Assembly: GCA_011772275.1 (NCBI GenBank)
Contig: WVZU01000128.1
Location: 1,766-7,606 of the forward strand
Direction: 5' to 3'
Length of the DNA stretch: 5,841 nucleotides
DNA from: Planctomycetales bacterium
GTDB lineage: Bacteria; Planctomycetota; Planctomycetia; Pirellulales; UBA7805
Shown: one piece after another, positions 1 through 5,672 of the stretch
Layout: each line of letters starts with the position of its first letter
How positions within the stretch are numbered: the stretch's first letter is position 1
Program-made: the position numbers and the translations under genes
Notes under the pieces: generated by a model
Seen by the model: the letters and a program-made list of their open reading frames with translations, nothing else
Told to the model about the DNA's origin: nothing
The model's database searches: none

Positions 1-1
1 T

Positions 2-1111
2 CCTCCGGAGCCCCTTCCGGCCGATCCACCACAACTTGGCTCGGCCACCGACCCGCAACCGGTCCACATGGCCGACGGCAGGGATTGGTTGGGTTGCGAC
101 GAGTTGGGTTGCGACGGTTTGGGTTGCACCGGGTTGGGTTGCGACAAGTCGGGTTGTGACGGGTCAGGTTGTGACGACGGCTGTGCCGTTTGCTCAGCAG
201 GCTGTCTCAGCGGTCCGATCTGGGATGTGGGTACCGAGTTCACGTTCCTGGCACCCAACATGAACGATGCCGAAGTGCGTTACGACATCAACGACTATGT
301 AGCTCCGGTAACCCATTCCTTTGTGGTGGATCATTTGGATTCCCTGTTTGCCGCGCCCCGTTTCTGGGTAGGCGTGCAGGGCGAATGTTGGGGCATCGTG
401 GGTCGTTTCTGGAGGATGACGGCCGGGCACGCCGGCCACAATCCGTTTTTCGTGCCCGGCACCGGAATCCGGACCGGCTACGATGCCGACAACCTGGTCG
501 ACGCCTACGCGATTGACCTGGAAGTCCGTCGCACGTTTTGTTTCCACGCCAACAAGCTTTACCTGGGGCTGGGCCCTCGTTATGCGCACTTCGAGCAGGA
601 CCAGTCGGTGACGGCGTTTGCCCTGGTGGAGGACGACATCCTGACGGGAACGGCCCGTTCCAATCGCCATGCCTACGGCACCGGGCTCTCGTTGGCCTTC
701 GGCGGACGCCGACCCTTATTCTGCAACTCGTGTGCTCATTTGTTTTTCAACATGCGAGCGTCGATTCTGTGGGGTTGCACGCACGCGGAAGTCCAGACCA
801 GTGCCAGTTTAGTCGATCCCTCGGCCACCGCGGCCTCCTACAACGGCGCCGCTGTCGGTGTGAACGACGACCTGTTCATCGGCGAGATCCAGTTGGGGAT
901 GGAGTGGGATTACCAGCTGAAGTGGCTGCCCGCCAACGCTTTCTTCCGCGTGGCGGCCGAATATCAGTACTGGGATGCCAGCCAGGGCTATGCCGTTTCG
1001 ACTTCGTTTGCCGACGAGGCTGGCGTGGTCGCTTCGACCGCTTTTGCCGAAGCGGACGGCCTGCGGATGAACTTGATCGGCTTCACGATTGGTACGGGAT
1101 TAACCTGGTAG
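2..1111 (+). CDS. Probable outer-membrane beta-barrel protein with Cys-rich N-terminal repeats (5' partial)
   Basis: The reading frame is open from base 2 to a TAG at 1109-1111. The first in-window ATG (68) has no Shine-Dalgarno sequence before it, and the codons upstream of it encode a proline-rich stretch without a stop, so that Met is probably internal and the true start lies beyond the left edge. Numbering from that Met, residues 8-39 are a pentad repeat of the form LGCDx, with Cys at 10, 15, 20, 25, 30 and 35 and more at 39, 42 and 46. After residue 50 the protein changes to alternating aromatic/hydrophobic strands (IWDVGTEFTFLAP, ALVEDD, LFFNMRASILWG, FFRVAAEYQYW) and ends in GFTIGTGLTW. 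A C-terminal aromatic residue after an alternating strand is typical of outer-membrane barrels. The block GGRRPLFCNSC (212-222) resembles planctomycete barrel or porin-like families as I remember them. Surface location and pore function are inferred. The signal peptide would lie outside the window. Confidence 0.72.
   Translation, partial: PPEPLPADPPQLGSATDPQPVHMADGRDWLGCDELGCDGLGCTGLGCDKSGCDGSGCDDGCAVCSAGCLSGPIWDVGTEFTFLAPNMNDAEVRYDINDYVAPVTHSFVVDHLDSLFAAPRFWVGVQGECWGIVGRFWRMTAGHAGHNPFFVPGTGIRTGYDADNLVDAYAIDLEVRRTFCFHANKLYLGLGPRYAHFEQDQSVTAFALVEDDILTGTARSNRHAYGTGLSLAFGGRRPLFCNSCAHLFFNMRASILWGCTHAEVQTSASLVDPSATAASYNGAAVGVNDDLFIGEIQLGMEWDYQLKWLPANAFFRVAAEYQYWDASQGYAVSTSFADEAGVVASTAFAEADGLRMNLIGFTIGTGLTW
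91..180 (+). repeat. 15-bp tandem repeat, six units, coding for a Cys pentad repeat
   Basis: Units begin at 91, 106, 121, 136, 151 and 166 and vary around gggttgcgacgagtt. The 15-bp period is five codons, so the reading frame is kept. Each unit gives (L/S)GC(D/T) plus one variable residue. The first four units are closest to one another; the fifth and sixth drift (tgc to tgt, ttg to tca). This looks like in-frame tandem duplication followed by point divergence. The repeat lies in the probable surface-domain leader of the barrel protein, just before the first predicted beta strand. Confidence 0.9.
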
Positions 1112-1143
1112 CGGAAGGCCCCGTTTTCGCGGAAGCGCAGCAA

Positions 1144-1172
1144 AACGCCCTGTGGATGAACCACAGGGCGTT
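1144..1172. terminator. Convergent, possibly bidirectional, hairpin terminator
   Basis: A perfect 12-bp stem (1144-1155 paired with 1161-1172) with a five-base loop, atgaa, lies between two convergent genes: 33 bp after the plus-strand barrel gene and 48 bp after the end of the minus-strand secreted-protein gene. On the minus strand the stem runs into TTTT (1145-1142). On the plus strand only TT ends the stem, before GCTGC. It therefore fits an intrinsic terminator better for the minus-strand gene, while the stem could still serve both. Confidence 0.72.
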
Positions 1173-1220
1173 GCTGCATCATCGGCAGTTCGGCGTCGAC
1201 CAACGGCGCCATCCCACTGC

Positions 1221-1670
1221 TTAGAATGCGTAAGCGGACGAAGAACCGCCAGCACTGATCGTCTTGGTATACGTCCGAATTTTCGTTTCGACGTGATCAT
1301 TGTAGCTGTGGACGGTTCTCTTTTCGAAGGTTTTGGTAGCGATTGAGATGTTTTCACCACCCGCCTTGTACTTGCCTTCGGCCAGGTAGAAGTTAAGCGA
1401 GCCGCCTCGGGCCCCCTCATGATCGAGCATCGCAAGGCTCAAACCACCCGCGGTGACCCACGGCTTGTCGCCATTGTGTTCGTGCAGGTCAGGGGGATCT
1501 GGCATCCAGCCCTTACCGCGGATGGCCACGGCGTCGCTGTCCGACAGGATCTGCATCCCGGACAACCCCATGTCGTCCAGCACGCTGGTGGAAGGAAGAC
1601 CTTCGTCCGCGAAGGTACTGGCTGTCAGGAGGCAAAATGCCCCCAAGCATCCTAGAAGCACTCTCTTCAT
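1221..1670 (-). CDS. Small secreted protein of unknown function
   Basis: 149 residues, from ATG at 1670-1668 to TAA at 1223-1221. The start is chosen because GGGAG (1685-1681) lies 10 nt upstream and because the protein then begins with a classical Sec signal peptide: MKRV, a hydrophobic core to about residue 16, and a likely cleavage after STFA (Ala21) before Asp22. A longer frame from 1874 exists, but it would bury this signal internally. The mature part has a segment MGLSGMQILSDSDAVAIRGK (residues 34-53), a Pro/His/Asp-rich stretch (56-66), a GGLSLAMLDHEGARGGSLNF region (75-94), and a Lys/Thr-rich C-terminal half of likely beta strands ending in a Gly/Ser tail and SAYAF. I recognise no catalytic motif, membrane segment (apart from the signal) or metal site. 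A lipoprotein is unlikely: LLGC at residues 5-8 is too close to the N-terminus. The gene follows nrdJ on the same strand but is isolated from it by terminators, so it probably has its own promoter. Confidence 0.8.
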   Translation of the reverse strand: MKRVLLGCLGAFCLLTASTFADEGLPSTSVLDDMGLSGMQILSDSDAVAIRGKGWMPDPPDLHEHNGDKPWVTAGGLSLAMLDHEGARGGSLNFYLAEGKYKAGGENISIATKTFEKRTVHSYNDHVETKIRTYTKTISAGGSSSAYAF

Positions 1671-1680
1671 CGCTGCTCGT

Positions 1681-1685
1681 CTCCC
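1681..1685 (-). promoter_or_regulatory. Ribosome-binding site of the secreted-protein gene
   Basis: GGGAG on the minus strand, 10 nt before the ATG at 1670. The spacing is slightly long, but it is the only purine-rich match nearby, and it supports the short start over the longer in-frame extension to 1874. Confidence 0.6.
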
Positions 1686-1933
1686 GTTGCAAAAAGTAAC
1701 AAACCTCAAAAATACGTCTACTTGCCAAGTGCAGAAGTCACCCGGGGGGCGACAAAGTTCCATCCTAGTTGGCCAAATCACGGCGCCAACAAAAATTCCG
1801 CGAAAATTTAGCGGACCGCTTCGGTAGCGGGTCGGATGGGAGGGCGCTGAGAATGCAACCAGTCTTGCCGTCACGGGTTGCGCACCGAGCGGCCTGGCGG
1901 GGCCTGCCTGGTCCCGCTGCGGTCTCTCCCGAC

Positions 1934-1973
1934 AAAAAAACAGGCACCGCCTTCAGACTCCCAAGGCGATGCC
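1934..1973 (-). terminator. Rho-independent terminator downstream of nrdJ
   Basis: On the minus strand an 11-bp GC-rich stem (GGCATCGCCTT with AAGGCGGTGCC, one T-G wobble; plus-strand arms 1963-1973 and 1943-1953) closes a 9-nt loop. It is followed, after CTG T-side bases TG, by seven consecutive Ts (1940-1934). This is the textbook form. It lies about 55 bp beyond the nrdJ stop and would stop transcription before the secreted-protein gene. Confidence 0.9.
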
Positions 1974-1980
1974 CGTTGTA

Positions 1981-2041
1981 AAAATGATGGGTTGTTCGTC
2001 GGCCTCTTTGCCCGTCAATCCCTTTCTTACGAACAACCCAT
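1981..2041 (-). terminator. First terminator-like hairpin, overlapping the nrdJ stop codon
   Basis: A perfect 13-bp inverted repeat: plus-strand arms 1987-1999 and 2029-2041. Read on the minus strand, the upstream arm ATGGGTTGTTCGT is made of the last four nrdJ codons (Met-Gly-Cys-Ser) plus the first base of the TAA. After a 29-nt loop the second arm runs into CATTTTTAC, a five-T tract. The loop is long for an intrinsic terminator, so it may act as a weaker first stop or as a 3'-end stabilising structure before the stronger terminator that follows. Confidence 0.65.
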
Positions 2042-5000
2042 ACTGTTGCCACAGTTATAACAAAGATAACAGTTTCCGCTACGGACGGTAATCGCGCCAC
2101 AGGCGCCACAGAGGGGGGCATCGGCCTGGAACTTGGAAAACTGGTCGCTTCGCAGGGTGTGCGACACCTTGCTGATCCCCGCCTGCTCCAGCCGAGCCTC
2201 CATCGCCCGGCCGGTGGCACCTTGCCCGTTGCCGTGATGACCGTTGCGTGATTTGCCGTTGGTCGCCTGGCCAGTGCGGGCCGATCCTTGACCCCGGATT
2301 AGCCCGCCGGCCTCCATGGCGACGGGCCTGGTCTCGGTTTCCGAGTCCTCCTCATCCCCTTCTGGAACCTTGCCGGGGCCACCCCCGTCGCCTCCCCGTC
2401 CCTTTTCGGCGACACCCTCCTCGACCGGCAACCCCAGATTGGCTTCGCGGTAACCGGGAATGAACTGGCAACCCAACCAGCGGAAAATGTAATCCACGAT
2501 GCTCTTGGCATTGCGGATGTCGGGGTTCTTGGTGAAGCCCATGGGGTCGAACCGCGTATGGGAGAACTTGTTGACCAGCACTTCCAGCGGCACCCCGTAC
2601 TGGAGGCAGATGGAAATCGCCGTTCCGAAACAATCCATCAGGCCACCGATGGTACTCCCTTCCTTGGCCATGGTGATGAAGACCTCACCCGGCCGCCCAT
2701 CTTCGTACAGCCCGACGCTCAAATAGCCTTCGTGCCCGTCGATACTGAATTTATGGGTAATGGACGAACGGGTATCCGGCAGTCGCTCGCGGCGCGGCGC
2801 CGCCTTCTGCTTCTGCTCGGCTCGGTCGGCCTCGGTCGATGTGGCCAGCGGCTGGCTCTGCTTCGACCCGTCGCGATAGATGGCCAGGGCCTTCAGTCCC
2901 AGTCGCCAGCCCCAGGTGTAGGCTTCGGCGATGTCCTCCACCGTGGTGGTGGATGGCATGTTGACCGTTTTGGAGATGGCGCCGGAGAGAAACGGTTGAG
3001 CGGCGGCCATCATTTTGACGTGGGAACGCCAGTCGATCGAACGACCGCCCCCCGCCGGCTCGAAGGCACAGTCAAACACCGGCAGGTGCTCTTCTTTCAA
3101 ATCCGGGGCGCCTTCAATCTTGTCATGCTGGTCGATGTAAGCCAGGATCGACTCGATATGCGGCTGGTCGTATCCCAGCCTCTTCAGGGCGATCGGCACG
3201 CTGCGGTTGACAATCTTCAACATGCCGCCGCCGGCCAGCTGCTTGTACTTGACCAGGGCAATATCGGGTTCGATGCCGGTCGTATCGCAGTCCATCAAAA
3301 AGCTGATGGTGCCGGTCGGGGCGAGCACCGTGGCTTGAGCGTTGCGAAAACCGAAGCGCTGGCCATTTTCCAGGACCTGGTTCCACAACTGCCGAGCGGC
3401 ATCTTTCAGGTCCACCGGACAGGCCCCATGGATCTGATCGACCGCGTCCCGGTGCATCCGCATCACATCCAGCATGGCGTCCCGATTGACTTCAAAACCT
3501 TCAAAGGGCCCCAAGGCGGCGGCCATTTCCACACTGGCCAGGTTCGCCGCCCCATGCAACAACGCCGTGATCGCCCCGCAGATTCCATACGCCTCGTCGG
3601 AATCGTACGGATGACCCTCCGTCATCAACAGGCTGCCCAGGTTGGAATAACCCAGACCCAACGGCCGGAAGCGGTGGCTGTTTTCCGCGATCGCCTTGGT
3701 CGGATAACTGGCGTGATCGACGAGTATTTCCTGAGCTACGAAGAAGACGCGGCAGGCGTGCTCGAACCGCTCGGTGTCAAACAAACCATCTTCCCGGCGG
3801 AACTTCATCAGATTGATGCTGGCCAGGTTGCAAGCCGTGTCGTCCAGGAACATGTATTCACTGCACGGGTTACTGGCATTAATCCGTCCGTCTTGGGGGC
3901 AAGTGTGCCAGCGATTGATGGTCGTGTCGTACTGCACGCCCGGATCGCCGCATTTCCAGGCATTGCTGGCCATGCGTTGCATGATCTCGCGCGCCGGGTA
4001 GGTGGGCCCTGGCTGGTTGAGATCGGTCACCCAATGCGTCGTCCAGTCCCGATCCTCGACGACCGCATTCATGAAATCGTCGGTGACGCGGACCGAAAGA
4101 TTCGCGTTCTGGAACATGATCGAACTGTACGCCTCGCCGTTAAAATTGGCGTCGTAGCCACCTTTTTCGATCAACACATGCGCCTTGGCCTCTTCCTTGG
4201 CCTTGCAGTCAATGAACTCCATGATGTCCGGGTGCCAGACCTTCAGCGACTGCATCTTGGCCGCTCGGCGCGTCTTGCCGCCGCTCTTGACGACCGCCGC
4301 AATCTGATCGTAGACCCGCATAAACGACATCGGACCCGACGGCCTGCCGCCCCCGGAAAGCTTTTCCCGATGCGATCGCAGCGTCGACAAATCGGTCCCC
4401 GTGCCGCTGCCAAACTTGAACAACATCGCCTCGCTGGTCGCCAACCCCATGATGGCTTCCATGTTGTCGTCCACGCTCTGAATAAAGCAGGCCGACCCCT
4501 GGGGATACTCATAAGGGTTTTCCGGCTGCTGGGCCTCACGCGCAGTCGCGTCCCAATGCCAATTGCACTGAGCGCCCTGGACACCGTACTGGTGGTGCAA
4601 ACCCACGTTGAACCAGACGGGCGAATTGAAGGCACCATGCTGGTGCAGGCACAACCAGGTCAGCTCGCGATAGAAGTTTTCGCCGTCTGCAGACGACGCA
4701 AAATAGCCGTCCTGCAGACCCCAGTCCGCAATCGTGCGACTCACCCGATGAATCAACTGGCGAACACTGCCCTCACGCTCAGGCGTGCCCACTTCACCAT
4801 AAAAATACTTGCTGACCACGACATTGGTCGCCAGCTGACTCCACCCCGCCGGGATCTCCACGTCGTGCTGCTCAAACAACACCTCACCCGATTCGCCCCG
4901 AATCTCCGCCGACCGCCGCTCCCACTCGACCGTCTCAAACGGGTCCTGGACCCCGGCGCCACAGAAAAGAGGGTCAAAACGCAGACCGCCCCCACGCCCC

Positions 5001-5065
5001 TCTACCTCGCGGTCCCCCCGGTCAAACAAACTGCGTGTGGATACGTCCATTTCTGCGGTCGCCAT
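2027..5065 (-). CDS. nrdJ: Adenosylcobalamin-dependent class II ribonucleotide reductase (ribonucleoside-diphosphate reductase)
   Basis: 1012 residues, ATG at 5065-5063, TAA at 2029-2027. It reduces ribonucleotides to deoxyribonucleotides in the cytoplasm, using adenosylcobalamin to make the active-site thiyl radical, so it needs neither an oxygen-dependent small subunit nor a glycyl-radical activase. Family signatures are present throughout: FETVEWERR and WSQLATNVVVSKYF near the N-terminus, FKFGSGTGTDLSTLRS (217-232), the radical loop NPCSEY, RPLGLGYSNLGSLLM (467-481), APTGTIS (582-588), KTVNMPSTTTVEDI (699-712), and the TSCPD-like C-terminal domain (about 766-870, LPDTRSSITHKFS to FIPGY). 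By homology to NrdA, Asn399, Cys401 (thiyl) and Glu403 are catalytic, and Cys193 and Cys412 form the reducible pair. A low-complexity linker (about 881-960) leads to a cysteine-rich tail with Cys986, 989, 999, 1002, 1005 and 1011, likely a zinc ribbon or redox arm. I see no N-terminal ATP-cone, no intein and no frameshift. The start is supported by AAAGGA 8 nt upstream. It is monocistronic as far as the window shows. Confidence 0.97.
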   Translation of the reverse strand: MATAEMDVSTRSLFDRGDREVEGRGGGLRFDPLFCGAGVQDPFETVEWERRSAEIRGESGEVLFEQHDVEIPAGWSQLATNVVVSKYFYGEVGTPEREGSVRQLIHRVSRTIADWGLQDGYFASSADGENFYRELTWLCLHQHGAFNSPVWFNVGLHHQYGVQGAQCNWHWDATAREAQQPENPYEYPQGSACFIQSVDDNMEAIMGLATSEAMLFKFGSGTGTDLSTLRSHREKLSGGGRPSGPMSFMRVYDQIAAVVKSGGKTRRAAKMQSLKVWHPDIMEFIDCKAKEEAKAHVLIEKGGYDANFNGEAYSSIMFQNANLSVRVTDDFMNAVVEDRDWTTHWVTDLNQPGPTYPAREIMQRMASNAWKCGDPGVQYDTTINRWHTCPQDGRINASNPCSEYMFLDDTACNLASINLMKFRREDGLFDTERFEHACRVFFVAQEILVDHASYPTKAIAENSHRFRPLGLGYSNLGSLLMTEGHPYDSDEAYGICGAITALLHGAANLASVEMAAALGPFEGFEVNRDAMLDVMRMHRDAVDQIHGACPVDLKDAARQLWNQVLENGQRFGFRNAQATVLAPTGTISFLMDCDTTGIEPDIALVKYKQLAGGGMLKIVNRSVPIALKRLGYDQPHIESILAYIDQHDKIEGAPDLKEEHLPVFDCAFEPAGGGRSIDWRSHVKMMAAAQPFLSGAISKTVNMPSTTTVEDIAEAYTWGWRLGLKALAIYRDGSKQSQPLATSTEADRAEQKQKAAPRRERLPDTRSSITHKFSIDGHEGYLSVGLYEDGRPGEVFITMAKEGSTIGGLMDCFGTAISICLQYGVPLEVLVNKFSHTRFDPMGFTKNPDIRNAKSIVDYIFRWLGCQFIPGYREANLGLPVEEGVAEKGRGGDGGGPGKVPEGDEEDSETETRPVAMEAGGLIRGQGSARTGQATNGKSRNGHHGNGQGATGRAMEARLEQAGISKVSHTLRSDQFSKFQADAPLCGACGAITVRSGNCYLCYNCGNSMGCS

Positions 5066-5073
5066 CGCGTGAA

Positions 5074-5079
5074 TCCTTT
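5074..5079 (-). promoter_or_regulatory. nrdJ ribosome-binding site
   Basis: AAAGGA on the minus strand with 8 nt to the ATG at 5065. This fixes the start there rather than at Met6 of the same frame. Confidence 0.75.
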
Positions 5080-5274
5080 CATGCTAAAAAGAGGACGGGC
5101 ATCCCAAATTGCTGTATAAAAATACACCATCAATCCGCCTGCCAGCCATCATCTCCCGGCCAAAATGTCCCGGCTGCGCTGTCCCAGCCTCGATACCTCC
5201 AACGGTCGGTCCCCTGGCTGCAGAAAGCCAAACTGAGTGACTCTACCCCCCCAAAGTGACTAAACATGCGAGAG

Positions 5275-5321
5275 CACCAATATATTGTAGTCGATGCCCG
5301 ATGGACTACAACATGATGGTG
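5275..5321 (-). promoter_or_regulatory. Candidate tandem NrdR boxes overlapping a possible nrdJ promoter
   Basis: The NrdR repressor binds paired palindromic boxes near acaCwAtATaTwGtgt, usually about three helical turns apart. Positions 5278-5287 read CAATATATTG, matching all ten core positions. A second, weaker box, CAACATGATG (5309-5318), matches seven of ten, and its centre is exactly 31 bp from the first. The outer flanks match poorly. On the minus strand, TACAAT (5289-5284) could be a -10 element and TTGTAG (5311-5306) a weak -35 with a 16-bp spacer; each lies inside one box, as expected for a repressor. Transcription would start near 5277, giving a leader of about 210 nt before nrdJ. 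NrdR itself is not encoded here. An alternative reading is a simple dyad operator (TTGTAGTC/GACTACAA, 5285-5292 and 5304-5311) for another regulator. Confidence 0.5.
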
Positions 5322-5517
5322 AAAGAGCAAGATTTTAAACCCAAATCGCTGGCCGTCAATCACGCTTTAAAACTTTTTGCAAGTTCTTGTCTGACTGGGA
5401 ATTACCACTGCTGGCCGATGCTAGCACCGTTGCCACCCCCTGGCCGTCCCCCGCGCCGCGGCCCTTATTTCACAGTGCTTTGGGATTCCTGCCGCCGGTG
5501 ATGAAAGTCCAGGGGCC

Positions 5518-5543
5518 GAAAAAAATTTTTTGAAATTTTTTTC
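5518..5543. other. A-tract/T-tract island
   Basis: Seven As followed by six Ts, then GAAA and seven Ts, inside a region otherwise well over half GC. Phased A/T tracts of this kind bend DNA and can act as UP-like elements or as nucleoid-protein sites. It lies about 200 bp upstream of the candidate nrdJ promoter, too far for a standard UP element, so its role is unknown. Confidence 0.5.
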
Positions 5544-5574
5544 TTCTGCCAGAAAGCGGCGAATACAGGACCGG

Positions 5575-5672
5575 GCCGGCTAACAATCACCACGGAGATG
5601 GAAACCGTCTCCCACCCTTTTCCCAGCCGGCTGGCCGCGGGAACAATCACCCGCGGCCAGGCGTTTTCGCCT
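5575..5672. repeat. Cluster of GC-rich inverted repeats
   Basis: Four pairings are visible. gccggct (5575-5581) pairs with agccggc (5625-5631). Inside it, ggagatgg (5594-5601) pairs with ccgtctcc (5605-5612) around an AAA loop with one wobble. Next, ctggccgcggg (5631-5641) pairs perfectly with cccgcggccag (5650-5660) around an 8-nt loop. Last, aggcg/cgcct (5659-5672) encloses TTTT. The motif aacaatcac occurs twice, exactly 60 bp apart (5582-5590 and 5642-5650). The third stem followed by GCGTTTT could act as a plus-strand terminator. It could also be a dispersed intergenic element or a structured RNA; the sequence alone does not decide. Confidence 0.6.

Larger units (their letters stand above)
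1671..2026. other. Intergenic region between nrdJ and the secreted-protein gene
   Basis: About 356 bp without a convincing gene; open frames here are short and show no protein-like features. The right half carries the nrdJ transcription termination hairpins. The left half is the presumed 5' region of the secreted-protein gene. It includes a small hairpin (ccgct/agcgg, 1817-1831) and A/T-rich patches at 1689-1712 and 1790-1809. I could not find a sigma-70 promoter with two good hexamers at normal spacing upstream of 1670. Confidence 0.6.

Noticed and set aside
36..263. 75-codon plus-strand frame with WVAT repeats
   Set aside because: It is the out-of-frame reading of the 15-bp repeat; the barrel frame is far longer and protein-like.
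1740..1761. GGAACTT (minus strand, 1761-1755) as an ECF-sigma -35 for the secreted-protein gene
   Set aside because: No convincing -10 element at the required spacing; the nearest candidate is too far away.
1671..1874. N-terminal extension of the secreted protein to an ATG at 1874
   Set aside because: It would place a clear signal peptide in the middle of the protein and ignore the ribosome-binding site at 1681-1685.
1765..2220. 151-codon minus-strand frame across the nrdJ terminators
   Set aside because: It overlaps the end of nrdJ in another frame and runs through both hairpins; it has no motif or start signal.
2558..5119. 853-codon open frame on the plus strand, opposite nrdJ
   Set aside because: It mirrors the strongly supported nrdJ frame; its translation is rich in Arg/Gln/His and Val without recognisable motifs, as expected for the complement of a GC-rich gene.
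5130..5260. Cobalamin riboswitch in front of nrdJ
   Set aside because: On the minus strand AGCCGGGACATTTTGGCC faintly resembles the B12 box, but the GAGACC core and the GCCACTG element are missing.
5256..5501. 81-codon plus-strand frame starting in the candidate NrdR region
   Set aside because: No ribosome-binding site or domain; the composition looks random and it ends in the GC-rich spacer.
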